Shown: positions 16,445 through 25,275, counted from the first letter of the stretch. The stretch is DNA of 64,000 bases from Bacteroidales bacterium (GCA_023227835.1 JALOCI010000001.1:120278-184277); one strand, 5' to 3'. Numbers and translations are program-made. The notes: generated from the sequence alone by a model not told the origin.

Positions 16445-18004
16445 TTATTCTATCAGGTCGTTGTAATCAGTCTCCGCATTAGGAATAACCCAGGTCCATT
16501 TATTCCCGTATTCCGGATTTTGAGTTATTGCGTGGGCAGTAATAAAATTGCCACCTTCAGCATAACTTTTTCTATTTATACTGTCTCCCCAGCGCTTAAG
16601 ATCGAACCAGTCAAATCCCTCACCCCATAGCTCAATCGCCCTGTAAAGCTTGATTTCATCAAGAAGGGCCGTTCCTGTTTTTGTACAAGTATACACAGGG
16701 TCCCTTCCACTATCCCTGTTTAGGGATTTAAGAGTATTCTGAGCACCGGTGTAGTCTGAAAGGAAATATTTTGCTTCAGCCTCAATAAGGTACATCTCCG
16801 AAGATCTGATATGGTTCAGGTTTCCTACACCTGGAAGGTCAAGGGCTTTGAATTTGAAATTCATATGAGTGAAGATTAGTGCGGTAGAGAACAGATCCGG
16901 ATATTTCGCGAATGCATCGTTGTACAATGCCTTCCCGGCAACAGCCTTTCCGTTGGAAGTGATGTAGTCAACACCCGGGGTGTAACCTGTCGGATCAAGG
17001 AAAAGGGTTCTCCTGATATCAGTAGCCGGAATTTTATTGAATAACTCTTTGCTTATACATTTTGGAGTTGTCCTGACAGCATTGGCGTTTGAGTTGTATC
17101 CGTGATATGCAAAGAATGAAGACCATTGTTGATTTTCATCGGATGAGCTGAAACTTCCCCATATCCACTCACTTGTAGGAGTGTTGAATCCGGAGGTGTA
17201 GTCTGCATTACCCATCAGAGGATAGCCCGCCTTGGCGTTTTGTGCCATTGTCAGTGCCTTAGGATAATCTTGTCTGGTAATAGCTGCTCTTGCATAAATA
17301 GCGTAAGCCACACTAATGTCGGGATCGTAGAAAAACTCCCTCTCTTTTCCGGATGCTGTGTACAGTGCTATTGCATCATCGAGATCCTTGTAAATCTGAG
17401 TATAGACATTTCCTAATGTAGATAGTGGCATCTTGTCTGTAGATGTGTCTAACCTGAGTACAAGACCGGAAGATGAGCCGTTATTGGAGTCGCTCCACCT
17501 GTAACAGTATACCTGTGAGAGCATAAAGTATGAATAGGCACGATAGGTCAATGCCTGAGCCTTCAGGAACTTCTTTTCCGATTCAGCACCCTTGGCGTTG
17601 TCTACATTTACAACTATTGCATTGGCATTGGATATTATGCTGTAATAAAAGTACCAAGGGTATGTAACGAATGCGCTGGTGTTGATCTCCCGCCATTCAC
17701 CATTTATAATAACACTCCATCCGGCCAGGTCTGCCTCATAATGGTTGCCGGGATAGTTGCCAAACAACATCTTAATTCCACCCTCTCCGTACATCCATTG
17801 TCCATACCCGTGATCATACATATGATACCCTATCACAAACAGGCTGTTTATACCATTAAGTGCAAGGGTTACGTTATCTACTGTCTCAAATATGGTTGCA
17901 GTAGCAGTGGACGCAGTCGGTACTGTATCGAGATAATCTTTGGAACATCCTTCTATAAGATTAAGAGATAGCAGTATGATTAATATTTTATATATCTTGT
18001 TCAT
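16445..18004 (-). CDS. SusD/RagB family nutrient-binding outer-membrane lipoprotein
   Basis: A 519-residue protein with a lipoprotein signal ending LIEGC (Cys20), followed by SKDYLDTVP, the standard SusD N-terminus. The TPR-like helical body is visible (AQALTYRAYSYFMLSQVYC, YAIYARAAITRQDYPKAL), as is the C-terminal LYRAIELWGEGFDWFDLKRWG motif. SusD proteins cap the SusC barrel and bind oligosaccharides or peptides at the cell surface. The gene follows susC after 11 bp. Substrate cannot be deduced; no hydrolase gene accompanies the pair. No obvious terminator separates it from the dCas12f-like gene downstream. Confidence 0.93.
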   Translation of the reverse strand: MNKIYKILIILLSLNLIEGCSKDYLDTVPTASTATATIFETVDNVTLALNGINSLFVIGYHMYDHGYGQWMYGEGGIKMLFGNYPGNHYEADLAGWSVIINGEWREINTSAFVTYPWYFYYSIISNANAIVVNVDNAKGAESEKKFLKAQALTYRAYSYFMLSQVYCYRWSDSNNGSSSGLVLRLDTSTDKMPLSTLGNVYTQIYKDLDDAIALYTASGKEREFFYDPDISVAYAIYARAAITRQDYPKALTMAQNAKAGYPLMGNADYTSGFNTPTSEWIWGSFSSSDENQQWSSFFAYHGYNSNANAVRTTPKCISKELFNKIPATDIRRTLFLDPTGYTPGVDYITSNGKAVAGKALYNDAFAKYPDLFSTALIFTHMNFKFKALDLPGVGNLNHIRSSEMYLIEAEAKYFLSDYTGAQNTLKSLNRDSGRDPVYTCTKTGTALLDEIKLYRAIELWGEGFDWFDLKRWGDSINRKSYAEGGNFITAHAITQNPEYGNKWTWVIPNAETDYNDLIE

Positions 18005-18015
18005 ATTCTTGTGAA

Positions 18016-21000
18016 TTATAGTTTAATGTTAATTCCAAATGAGTAGACACGTGACGCAACGAATCCGTTATCTGCCACACCATTGAATGACTGCTGTGAG
18101 TCCATACCCCTGAGTTTGTTGAATGTTGCCAGGTTCTCTATTGAGCAATTGAGGGATAAATCACTTATGTCAAGTTTTTTCATGAGCCTGGACGGTAATC
18201 TGTAACTTAGAGATATATTCTTGATTACCAAATATGTGGCATCTTTAAGATATAGTGTAGATAATGCATTGTTATATTGGCTTAGTGAGAAGTTGTTAAC
18301 AGGGGTGCCTTTAGGATTGATTCTGTCCGGAGATGTCTCAGTCATACCGGCAGGTATTCCGTCCCATGCCTTGAGTGCATCTTTGTGTATTGCATTTGGG
18401 GTAGATGTAACGCTTACAAGATCCATATACGAGTAGTCAAGAGTCTTCCCTCCGAGCGAGTAGGTACATAGTGCCGATAGTGTAAGGCTCTTATATGAAA
18501 AGGATGTTGACAGGCTGCCGTAGAGATCCGGAATGGCACTTCCGCTCCAATCTCTTACTCCATATGTAGTATTGGTAGTATATGACTTGTTGTTTATGGT
18601 TGTAACCCATTGAGAAGGAATCTCTGTTTTCCCTTCTACAGACTCTCCTACATAATATTTATCATAGTTGATTTTATACAATGAGTTTCCTGTCATCTGG
18701 TCTATTCCGACAAACTGGTATATCCAAAAATTATATATATCGTGACCCTCCATGAGTTTCCTTGATCCGCTTATGATTCCGTTTTCTCTGTTTTGTTCCG
18801 GAAGATTGATTATTTTGTTGTTAAGTCTTGTTGCCATCAATCCTACATTCCATTTGAAATTCCCCTTGCTTACGAGGTCGTAGTCCAGAGTCAGCTCGAC
18901 ACCACTGTTGCTTACAGATCCGACATTCTGTTTTACGGTTGACTCGGCCCTGTCAGTTGTTGTTGCTCCGGCTGAAAGTGGAAGATAGACATCAAACAGG
19001 AGGTTCTGAGATCTCTTGTCAAAATATTCCACCATAAGGTTTAACCTGTCAAAGAATCTGCTCTCAATACCGATTCCAAGTGAACCTGAAGTTTCCCAGA
19101 TGAGATTGAGAGCTTCATTCTGAATTTTATAGGCAGCACCTCTGTTTCCATTTTGGGTTAAGCCATATTGAGCCATATATGCCTGAAAATCTATTGCTTG
19201 ATACGCTGTTCCCCCATCGTTGCCGACCTCACCATAGGAAGCCCGTAATTTCAATGAATTTATCTGTTTGCTAAGTGGAGCCATAAACGGCTCTTTTGAG
19301 ATAGTCCAGCTTCCTCCGACAGACCAGAAGTTTCCCCACCTTTTTGAATGGTAGAATTTTGATGTCCCGTCCCTTCTGAAGGAGGCATCAAAGAAATATT
19401 TATTGTCATAATTATACCGTGCTCTCGACAAATAACTCTCTGTCCGGTAATCTCTCTGAAATCCATCCAGTGAACTGATTTTTGTGAAATTTACGAACTC
19501 GGGTATTCCCATAAAGATTTCTGTTGTCTTTGTTCCTGAAGTATATGCTTGGTTGTGGTAAAAGTTTTCATGTGCTGCCAATACATCTATATTGTGATTG
19601 CCAATCTGTTTTTTCCATGAAAGCAACTCCTGCATTGTATAACTTTTGTATCTGTTTATAGTTTTAGAAGCCATACCTGTCCCGGCGCCGTCACCAATAA
19701 TGATATTTCTGTACATCTGACTTTCACTGTTTCTGAGTGATAAATCACCTTTGACACTGAATGTGAAGTTTTTCAGGAAGCTGATATCTATTGAGGCCTG
19801 GCTGCTAATTGTATTTTTTACAGTCGTATTTTTATTCAGTTCATATTCCCATATAACATGTCTGCCGGCGTATTGCGGCCTTGAGTACATAGCTCCTGAG
19901 TCATATTGCTTGTTACCTTCCGAATCAAGAATATATTCACCGTTTTCCATGTTGTGAAGGTAAACAGGATATATAGGAGCTATGGTTCTTGCATACATGA
20001 AAGGGTTAATGAATGAAGAGGCGTTATCTACAGGTGAACCGTATGAATTGTTAAATTTCTGATGAGTACCGGACATCGACAAACCCGCTTTTAACCATTT
20101 TTTAGGGGTAATGGATATATTTGCTCTGCCTGATAATCGGTTAAAATCGGATGATTTTACATAGCCCTTTTCATCGAGATAACCGAGAGAGAAGAAGAAG
20201 CTCTGTTTCTCTGAAGCTCCGTCTCCGCTTATATTGTACTCCTGTCTGTGTCCCATTCTTTCAATATACTTGAACCAATCAAGGTCATCATATCCGGGAT
20301 AGATATATGCATCCTGCAATACCTTGCCATTGCTGTCAAACAAGGCGTTGTCAGGCTTGTTGAATATGTTGTATTTAAGATAATTGCTTATAAGAGATTT
20401 GGTTGCTTCGGCATTAGCCAACTCTTTAGTCGGATATTTCGAGGGTTGAGATGTTAACAGGCTGTTACGGTATCCTTGCCACATAACCTCCATAAACTCC
20501 CTGGAATTTACCTTTTCATACTCTTTCACGCCTCTAGTGAAAATCCCCTGACTGATAGTAGCCCTGATTGAGGTTTGGTCACTTTTTCCCCGTTTTGTTG
20601 TAATCATAATGACTCCGTTCGATGCCCTGTTGCCGAAAAGAGCAGAAGAGGCGGCGTCCTTAAGAATAGACATACTCTCAATGTCTGCGGGATTGATGTC
20701 GGTGATGTTTCCTCCAAAAGGCACACCATCTATCACATAAAGCGGAGCATTAGAACCATTAATGGAACTGAATCCCCTGATTCTGATTACCGGATCTGTA
20801 CCCGGCTCCCCGTAGGTATTGTTGACCTGAACTCCTGCAGCCTGCCCTTCGAGAGCTGCGAATAAGCTGGAAACCGGCCGTTTTTCAATGGACTTGGAGT
20901 TGACAGTTGAGATAGCTCCTGTAACCGACTCTTTTTTTGCAGTTCCGTATGCTATCATAACCACCTCATCAAGTGCCACTATTTCCGGATCAAGCGCCAC

Positions 21001-21276
21001 ATCAACCACATTTTTGTCACTTACGGTAATCTCGGTTGTCTTATAGCCGATAAAACTGAAGACAAGAATGTTTCCACTCCTTGCGCTTATGGAATACATT
21101 CCAAGTTCTGAAGTTGTGGATCCTGTTGTCGTTCCTTTGATCTGGACTGTTACATACGGAAGAGCTGTCCCGGTCTTGGAATCAGTTACAGTTCCAGTTA
21201 TCTGTCTGTTCTGCCCGAACAATGCGTTAACGGCGAACAACAGAAAGACTGTAATTACAATGCTGAATCTTTTCAT
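18016..21276 (-). CDS. SusC/RagA family TonB-dependent outer-membrane transporter
   Basis: A 1086-residue TonB-dependent receptor. After the signal peptide (MKRFSIVITV...LFG-QN) come a carboxypeptidase-regulatory-like domain (about 24-98), the TonB box DEVVMIAYG (103-111), the plug (SIEKRPVSSLFAALEGQAAGV, IRIRGFSSINGSN, APLYVIDGVPFGG) and a long beta-barrel ending YSFGINIKL. It forms the import channel with the SusD partner encoded 11 bp downstream. The lack of an N-terminal secretin/STN domain argues against direct sigma/anti-sigma signalling by this receptor. The LytTR two-component genes upstream, 136 bp away, are the likely or at least nearest regulators. Confidence 0.94.
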   Translation of the reverse strand: MKRFSIVITVFLLFAVNALFGQNRQITGTVTDSKTGTALPYVTVQIKGTTTGSTTSELGMYSISARSGNILVFSFIGYKTTEITVSDKNVVDVALDPEIVALDEVVMIAYGTAKKESVTGAISTVNSKSIEKRPVSSLFAALEGQAAGVQVNNTYGEPGTDPVIRIRGFSSINGSNAPLYVIDGVPFGGNITDINPADIESMSILKDAASSALFGNRASNGVIMITTKRGKSDQTSIRATISQGIFTRGVKEYEKVNSREFMEVMWQGYRNSLLTSQPSKYPTKELANAEATKSLISNYLKYNIFNKPDNALFDSNGKVLQDAYIYPGYDDLDWFKYIERMGHRQEYNISGDGASEKQSFFFSLGYLDEKGYVKSSDFNRLSGRANISITPKKWLKAGLSMSGTHQKFNNSYGSPVDNASSFINPFMYARTIAPIYPVYLHNMENGEYILDSEGNKQYDSGAMYSRPQYAGRHVIWEYELNKNTTVKNTISSQASIDISFLKNFTFSVKGDLSLRNSESQMYRNIIIGDGAGTGMASKTINRYKSYTMQELLSWKKQIGNHNIDVLAAHENFYHNQAYTSGTKTTEIFMGIPEFVNFTKISSLDGFQRDYRTESYLSRARYNYDNKYFFDASFRRDGTSKFYHSKRWGNFWSVGGSWTISKEPFMAPLSKQINSLKLRASYGEVGNDGGTAYQAIDFQAYMAQYGLTQNGNRGAAYKIQNEALNLIWETSGSLGIGIESRFFDRLNLMVEYFDKRSQNLLFDVYLPLSAGATTTDRAESTVKQNVGSVSNSGVELTLDYDLVSKGNFKWNVGLMATRLNNKIINLPEQNRENGIISGSRKLMEGHDIYNFWIYQFVGIDQMTGNSLYKINYDKYYVGESVEGKTEIPSQWVTTINNKSYTTNTTYGVRDWSGSAIPDLYGSLSTSFSYKSLTLSALCTYSLGGKTLDYSYMDLVSVTSTPNAIHKDALKAWDGIPAGMTETSPDRINPKGTPVNNFSLSQYNNALSTLYLKDATYLVIKNISLSYRLPSRLMKKLDISDLSLNCSIENLATFNKLRGMDSQQSFNGVADNGFVASRVYSFGINIKL

Positions 21277-21412
21277 TTAGTAAAATTTTAGTTAATAATC
21301 GATTTCTTAAATCGAAAGCGAGTTTATTAACTAGATGTTAATTAATGAAAAGATTTCATCCGACTGTATAATAGGCCGATAAACCGCACTATAGACAGAT
21401 GAATGGCGTTTT
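21277..21412 (-). promoter_or_regulatory. susC leader: no canonical promoter, three inverted repeats including one pairing with the start codon
   Basis: The 136 bp between the response-regulator stop and susC start contain no TTTG and no TAnnTTTG on the coding strand. Present are TCGATTT/AAATCGA arms (21299-21305, 21309-21315), ATGAAA/TTTCAT arms (21345-21350, 21354-21359), and a 12-bp block AATGAAAAGATT at 21344-21355 that is the exact inverse of 21266-21277, the susC start region. In mRNA the upstream copy could pair with the start codon or, alternatively, fold locally. Operator or translational control is inferred. Confidence 0.45.
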
Positions 21413-22144
21413 CTAAAGATATGTTTCTTTAAGATTCTTGTAATAAGTCCGGCTAAGAGAGACAGGCTCTTTTGTATTTGCAAGGTATATCCTGGCGGTA
21501 GAGGTGGAATTTCTTACAATTTTTTCAATATAATTTATATTGATTATTGACGAGCGGTGTATCCTTATGAAATGATCTGTCGGGAGTCTGCTTTCCCACT
21601 CATACATGCTTCTCATTATTATGTTTTTTTTCCCGTCATTTGTCTCTATAAATGAGTAATCCCGTGCCGCTGAAATTTTTATAATTGATTCCAAAGGGAT
21701 AAATTTTATCTGATCTCGTTCGGTAAAGAAAATTCTGTCCGAGTACTTATATCCGATTGCCCCCGTTGCATTTTTATGATAATTGAAATTGGAGCTCTTT
21801 ATCTTTTCAATAGTGTAGTCCATTCTTTCTTGTGAGACCGGTTTAAGGAGATAGTCAAGTGCATTGACTTCAAATGCACGGAACGCATATTTGTCATACG
21901 CTGTGACAAATATCACCCGTCCGGAGAATCTGATATTGTTGAGGAAGTCAAATCCGCTTCCTTCTGCAAGCTGAATGTCAAGAAATAGAATATCCGGGCA
22001 GAGGGCTGTGACCTCCTCCATAGCTTTATTCATTCTTGTAGATTCACCTATAATCTCAATGTCATGGTGATTTTCAAGCCTCTTTTTTAGTGATAATATA
22101 GCAAGAGGTTCGTCATCAATAATATATGCCTTAAACTTTTTCAT
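21413..22144 (-). CDS. LytTR-family response regulator
   Basis: A 243-residue protein with a receiver domain (acidic pocket Asp10/Asp11, phospho-acceptor Asp56 in LFLDIQ, Thr81, Lys101) and a C-terminal LytTR DNA-binding domain (about 135-240; SAARDYSFIETNDGK, FIRIHRSSIINI). It overlaps the kinase gene by 4 bp, so the pair is translationally coupled. LytTR regulators usually bind direct repeats near their target; the susCD operon immediately downstream is the obvious candidate, although the pair could also read through from its own promoter. Two-component function is firm, the target is inferred. Confidence 0.92.
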   Translation of the reverse strand: MKKFKAYIIDDEPLAILSLKKRLENHHDIEIIGESTRMNKAMEEVTALCPDILFLDIQLAEGSGFDFLNNIRFSGRVIFVTAYDKYAFRAFEVNALDYLLKPVSQERMDYTIEKIKSSNFNYHKNATGAIGYKYSDRIFFTERDQIKFIPLESIIKISAARDYSFIETNDGKKNIIMRSMYEWESRLPTDHFIRIHRSSIININYIEKIVRNSTSTARIYLANTKEPVSLSRTYYKNLKETYL

Positions 22145-23217
22145 GAGAAAATATCAATGTTAATGCGAACGGAATTCTCTCCCTTGTCAATATTTATACT
22201 ATGTTTGCCGGGATATGCATTGTTGAGGCGGTTGAATATATTCCGTATGCCAGTCCCACCGGATTCTTTATTCTCAACCCATTTGCCGGTATTCTCTATC
22301 TTTATTGAAAGCGTTCCGTTTGAATAGGTACAGTCAATATTTATTATCAGTTTTTCATTAAATGATTTAAAACCGTGTTTTATGGCATTCTCAACAAACG
22401 GTTGGAGCAGGAATGCGATTACTTCTACCTGTGATGCTTCTTCGGTGACATTAATATGGTATTGTAATCTTTCAGGAAATCTTGTTTTTTCTATTGACAG
22501 ATATTTTTCTGTATTAAGTATCTCATCCTTAAGTTTTAAAAACAGCTTGTCACTGTCATTCAGTGTATATCTCAGAAAGTCTGCCAGTTCGTTTATCATT
22601 TTATCCGCATGTTCCGGATTTGAATAGATTAATGCCTGAATTGAATTAAGACAGTTAAACAGAAAATGCGGGTTCAGCTGATATCGCAACATCTGTAACT
22701 GAGATTTTTGTGCAAGCAGTGATGCTTTTTCATAATTTTCCTTTGTTTCCAACAGATCCATCCAGAATTTTATAGCGAAATAAAGGAAACTCCAGGCCAG
22801 TAATACCCACGAGAAATTCAGCACTCTGAGTGTGAAGTTGTGTAGTGTGTAGTTTTGTCTGAGCATATCGGGTATACATCCGAATCCGCCTCCCTGAATA
22901 AAAATACTGCCGATGTCCTTTAGTAAAATCCAGATGAATGTGGAGACCAGAGTTGATATTGGAATAAGAACCAAAAAATGGAAATAGGCACTTTTTTTCC
23001 GGTTATAAAAATAACGGTATAATTTTCTTAGAACCAGTGTCAGCGAGAAGCATACCGATAGAGACAATATCCATATATATATTTGCGCAGTCGTCTGGAG
23101 CTTGTCATACATTTGAATCACATCTGTAATGACCATGAATATCCAGCCTAAAATCTGGAAGAACCAGAAACCTGGTTTTTGCGAAAAATATTTTTCAACT
23201 CTTTTCAGCTCTGTCAT
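22141..23217 (-). CDS. LytS-like sensor histidine kinase (His_kinase PF06580)
   Basis: A 358-residue kinase with four transmembrane segments in the first 150 residues and no large periplasmic domain. The dimerisation/phospho-acceptor region QLNPHFLFNCLNSIQALI places the histidine at residue 184. The ATP-binding domain follows, with PFVENAIKHGF (N-box) and the G-box GGTGIRNIFNRL. It would phosphorylate the LytTR regulator encoded by the overlapping downstream gene. The sensed signal is unknown; with so little outside the membrane it may sense membrane state or a small ligand. Confidence 0.92.
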   Translation of the reverse strand: MTELKRVEKYFSQKPGFWFFQILGWIFMVITDVIQMYDKLQTTAQIYIWILSLSVCFSLTLVLRKLYRYFYNRKKSAYFHFLVLIPISTLVSTFIWILLKDIGSIFIQGGGFGCIPDMLRQNYTLHNFTLRVLNFSWVLLAWSFLYFAIKFWMDLLETKENYEKASLLAQKSQLQMLRYQLNPHFLFNCLNSIQALIYSNPEHADKMINELADFLRYTLNDSDKLFLKLKDEILNTEKYLSIEKTRFPERLQYHINVTEEASQVEVIAFLLQPFVENAIKHGFKSFNEKLIINIDCTYSNGTLSIKIENTGKWVENKESGGTGIRNIFNRLNNAYPGKHSINIDKGENSVRINIDIFS

Positions 23218-23532
23218 TCTGAAATTTTTGAATAAAATTAGAAATATTCTATACAGATACAGTTTTTTATTCTGCCAATTGCACTATTTATCGACGAATA
23301 TCAAATGATATAAAAAAGTGTATTTATAATTAAAATGAGATAAATCAAAATATTATCATACCTTTGCAAATAAGACAATCAAGTTTAGATTGACTAGCCC
23401 ACGGCAATTAATTGTGTTGCTGAAGTATAACAAACTTCCTCATCGTCAAAATCAAAATCAACTTTCTTGTTTTCATTAGCTGGCCGCGAAAGTGTTCAGC
23501 GTATTTTTCGTGTATAGTGTAATAATTTTTCT
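23218..23532. other. 315-bp intergenic region with leader of the nitronate monooxygenase gene
   Basis: The divergent spacer between the kinase and flavoprotein genes is AT-rich on the left. A -7 box TACCTTTG lies at 23359-23366 (plus), so the right-hand gene would carry a leader of roughly 160 nt. That leader has no ATG before the real start. A minus-strand frame at about 23400-23490 reads protein-like (VDFDFDDEEVCYTSATQ) but has no start codon. No tRNA or known riboswitch was recognised. Confidence 0.5.
23359..23366 (+). promoter_or_regulatory. -7 promoter box, nitronate monooxygenase-like gene
   Basis: TACCTTTG matches the TAnnTTTG consensus; no good -33 TTTG is found 19-21 bp upstream, so strength is uncertain. 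Confidence 0.45.
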
Positions 23533-24633
23533 ATGATTAAATCTTTTTTTATAGGTAGCAAAGAGGTTAGAATTCCAATTATTCAAGGAGGAATGGGTGT
23601 TGGTGTATCATTATCAGGTTTAGCGTCTGCTGTTGCGAATGAGGGTGGGGTAGGAGTTATTTCATGTGCAGGATTAGGCCTTTTATACAAGCGGACTCCT
23701 GCTGATTATCTGAAAGACAGTATATGGGGCTTGAGGGAAGAACTGCGTAAGGTACGTGAAAAGACAAACGGAGTTGTTGGAGTTAATATTATGGTAGCAC
23801 TGACCAACTTTGCGGATATGGTCCGTACATCAATCGAGGAAAAGGCTGACATCATATTTTCCGGAGCAGGGTTACCATTGGATTTACCATCCTATCTTAA
23901 ACCAGACAGTAAAACGCTTCTTGTACCAATAGTTTCTTCAGCGCGGGCAGCAAAACTGATATGCTGCAAATGGTCTGCCAATTTCAATTATCTGCCTGAT
24001 GCCATCGTCGTCGAGGGACCTAAAGCCGGTGGACATCTTGGTTTTAAAAGGGAGCAGATTGAAGATAACAACTATATGCTTGAGCAGATTGTTCCTGAAG
24101 TAGTAGAAATTGCCTCGCAATATGCTGCAGAGAAAAAAATACCGGTAATAGCAGCCGGAGGAATTAGCAATGGTGAGGATATGTTGAAGTTTATAAATCT
24201 TGGAGCAGATGCTGTTCAGTTGGGTAGCCTGTTCGTACCCACATATGAGTGCGACGCATCCGAAAAGTTTAAAAATGTCTATATTGATTCCTCAATAGAG
24301 GATCTTTCAATAATTCAAAGTCCTGTCGGTATGCCGGGTCGTGCATTTGGTGGAAAATTTATCAAGAGCGTAAGTATGGGAGAACAAAAACCAAACGGGT
24401 GTCCTTATCACTGTATCAGGACGTGTGATGTTACTAATAGTCCATATTGTATTATGAAAGCCCTTTATAATGCGGCGAAAGGTAATATGAACAAGGGGTA
24501 TGCATTTGCCGGAGCCAATGCGTATCTGTCTGTCAAATTGAGTACGGTCAAGGAAGTATTTCAGAAGCTTAAAGATGAGATTGAGATATCACAAAAGGAG
24601 ATGGATAAGATATTGATTTCAACGGTAAAATAG
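23533..24633 (+). CDS. nitronate monooxygenase-family FMN protein with cysteine motif
   Basis: A 366-residue TIM-barrel flavoprotein of the nitronate monooxygenase (2-nitropropane dioxygenase) family: PIIQGGMGVGVSLSGLA (15-31), GPKAGGHLG (162-170) with His168, and the FMN-phosphate region AAGGISNGEDM (207-217) and GADAVQLGSLF. Unlike aerobic enzymes it carries four close cysteines at 290, 294, 298 and 306, a pattern seen in anaerobe homologues that may bind a metal or Fe-S cluster. The family also includes enoyl-ACP reductase FabK, but a FabI is encoded elsewhere in the window. Its physiological substrate is not clear. It is followed after 21 bp by a cold-shock protein gene. Confidence 0.82.
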   Translation: MIKSFFIGSKEVRIPIIQGGMGVGVSLSGLASAVANEGGVGVISCAGLGLLYKRTPADYLKDSIWGLREELRKVREKTNGVVGVNIMVALTNFADMVRTSIEEKADIIFSGAGLPLDLPSYLKPDSKTLLVPIVSSARAAKLICCKWSANFNYLPDAIVVEGPKAGGHLGFKREQIEDNNYMLEQIVPEVVEIASQYAAEKKIPVIAAGGISNGEDMLKFINLGADAVQLGSLFVPTYECDASEKFKNVYIDSSIEDLSIIQSPVGMPGRAFGGKFIKSVSMGEQKPNGCPYHCIRTCDVTNSPYCIMKALYNAAKGNMNKGYAFAGANAYLSVKLSTVKEVFQKLKDEIEISQKEMDKILISTVK

Positions 24634-24654
24634 AATAACATTAAAATAAAATAG

Positions 24655-25098
24655 ATGGCAAGAACTTCATTTAACAAAAGAGAACTGGAAAAGAAAAAAC
24701 AACAAAAGAGAGAAGAAAAAAATAAGCGTAAAGAGGAGCGTAAGTTAGCGGGAAGCAGCGGATCATTTGAAGATATGATCGCATATGTGGATGAAAACGG
24801 TGTTATTACCAGCACACCTCCTGATCTATTAAATAAAAAAGAGATTAAAGCAGAAAGCATATCCGTTTCAACACCCAAACAAGAGGATATCGTTATTCCT
24901 ATTTTTATAGGCATTGTAGAGCACTTTAACACTGAAAAGGGATATGGTTTTATACGAGAGACAGGTGGCTCATCAGAGAAATATTTTTTTCATATAAGCG
25001 ACACTGATGGCAATATTCAAGAGGGGGATGCTGTCTCGTTTGAATTGGAAAGAGGCCAAAAAGGAATGGTGGCCGTGAATATCAAAAAAGCTAAATAA
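24655..25098 (+). CDS. cold-shock domain protein with basic N-terminal extension
   Basis: A 147-residue protein. Residues 1-32 are strongly charged, rich in Lys/Arg/Glu and probably helical; 33-80 look unstructured; 83-147 form a cold-shock domain with RNP1 KGYGFI (95-100) and RNP2 YFFHI (110-114). Such proteins bind single-stranded RNA or DNA, melting secondary structure. The N-terminal extension is common in Bacteroidota versions and could bind nucleic acid or ribosomes. The stop codon is embedded in the terminator stem. Confidence 0.9.
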   Translation: MARTSFNKRELEKKKQQKREEKNKRKEERKLAGSSGSFEDMIAYVDENGVITSTPPDLLNKKEIKAESISVSTPKQEDIVIPIFIGIVEHFNTEKGYGFIRETGGSSEKYFFHISDTDGNIQEGDAVSFELERGQKGMVAVNIKKAK

Positions 25099-25125
25099 CG
25101 TTTTTACTGTTATTTAGCTTTTTTT
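25084..25125 (+). terminator. rho-independent terminator after cold-shock gene
   Basis: Sixteen paired bases (25084-25099 with 25109-25124), including GCTAAATAAC/GTTATTTAGC, flanked by A- and T-runs. The stem includes the TAA stop and, being symmetric, may also stop transcription of the tRNA from the right. Confidence 0.9.
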
Positions 25126-25130
25126 GTTTG

Positions 25131-25204
25131 CGGTCTGGACGGGACTCGAACCCGCGACCCCATGCGTGACAGGCATGTATTCTAACCAACTGAACTACCA
25201 AACC
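25131..25204 (-). tRNA. tRNA-Asp (GTC)
   Basis: The minus strand folds into a cloverleaf: seven-pair acceptor stem (25204-25198 with 25138-25132, one G-U), D-arm AGTTCAGTTGGTTAGAAT, anticodon loop CTGTCAC giving GTC, and T-arm GCGGGTTCGAGTCCCG. Discriminator base is G. No CCA is encoded. A strong promoter precedes it. Confidence 0.95.
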
Positions 25205-25242
25205 TTTTTATTCTCCCCAAACCTTGTTCGTGATTGGGATTG

Positions 25243-25273
25243 CAAAGATATGCGGATTTTTAGTATTTGCAAA
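25243..25273 (-). promoter_or_regulatory. promoter of tRNA-Asp
   Basis: On the minus strand TTTG (25273-25270), exactly 19 bp, then TATCTTTG (25250-25243): a full Bacteroidota consensus promoter about 35 bp before the tRNA. Confidence 0.85.
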
Positions 25274-25275
25274 AT

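Noticed and set aside
16323..21299. Guide-target match between the spacer and the susC leader (AGTTAATAAT at 16332-16323 minus and 21290-21299 plus)
   Set aside because: Only 10 identical AT-rich bases and the match stops there; expected by chance between two regions of this size.
15200..23300. CRISPR array for the Cas12f-like protein
   Set aside because: No set of regularly spaced direct repeats was seen on either strand near the gene.
23400..23510. Minus-strand peptide frame VDFDFDDEEVCYTSATQ in the kinase/flavoprotein spacer
   Set aside because: No start codon in the frame and a stop shortly upstream; too short to call a gene or pseudogene.
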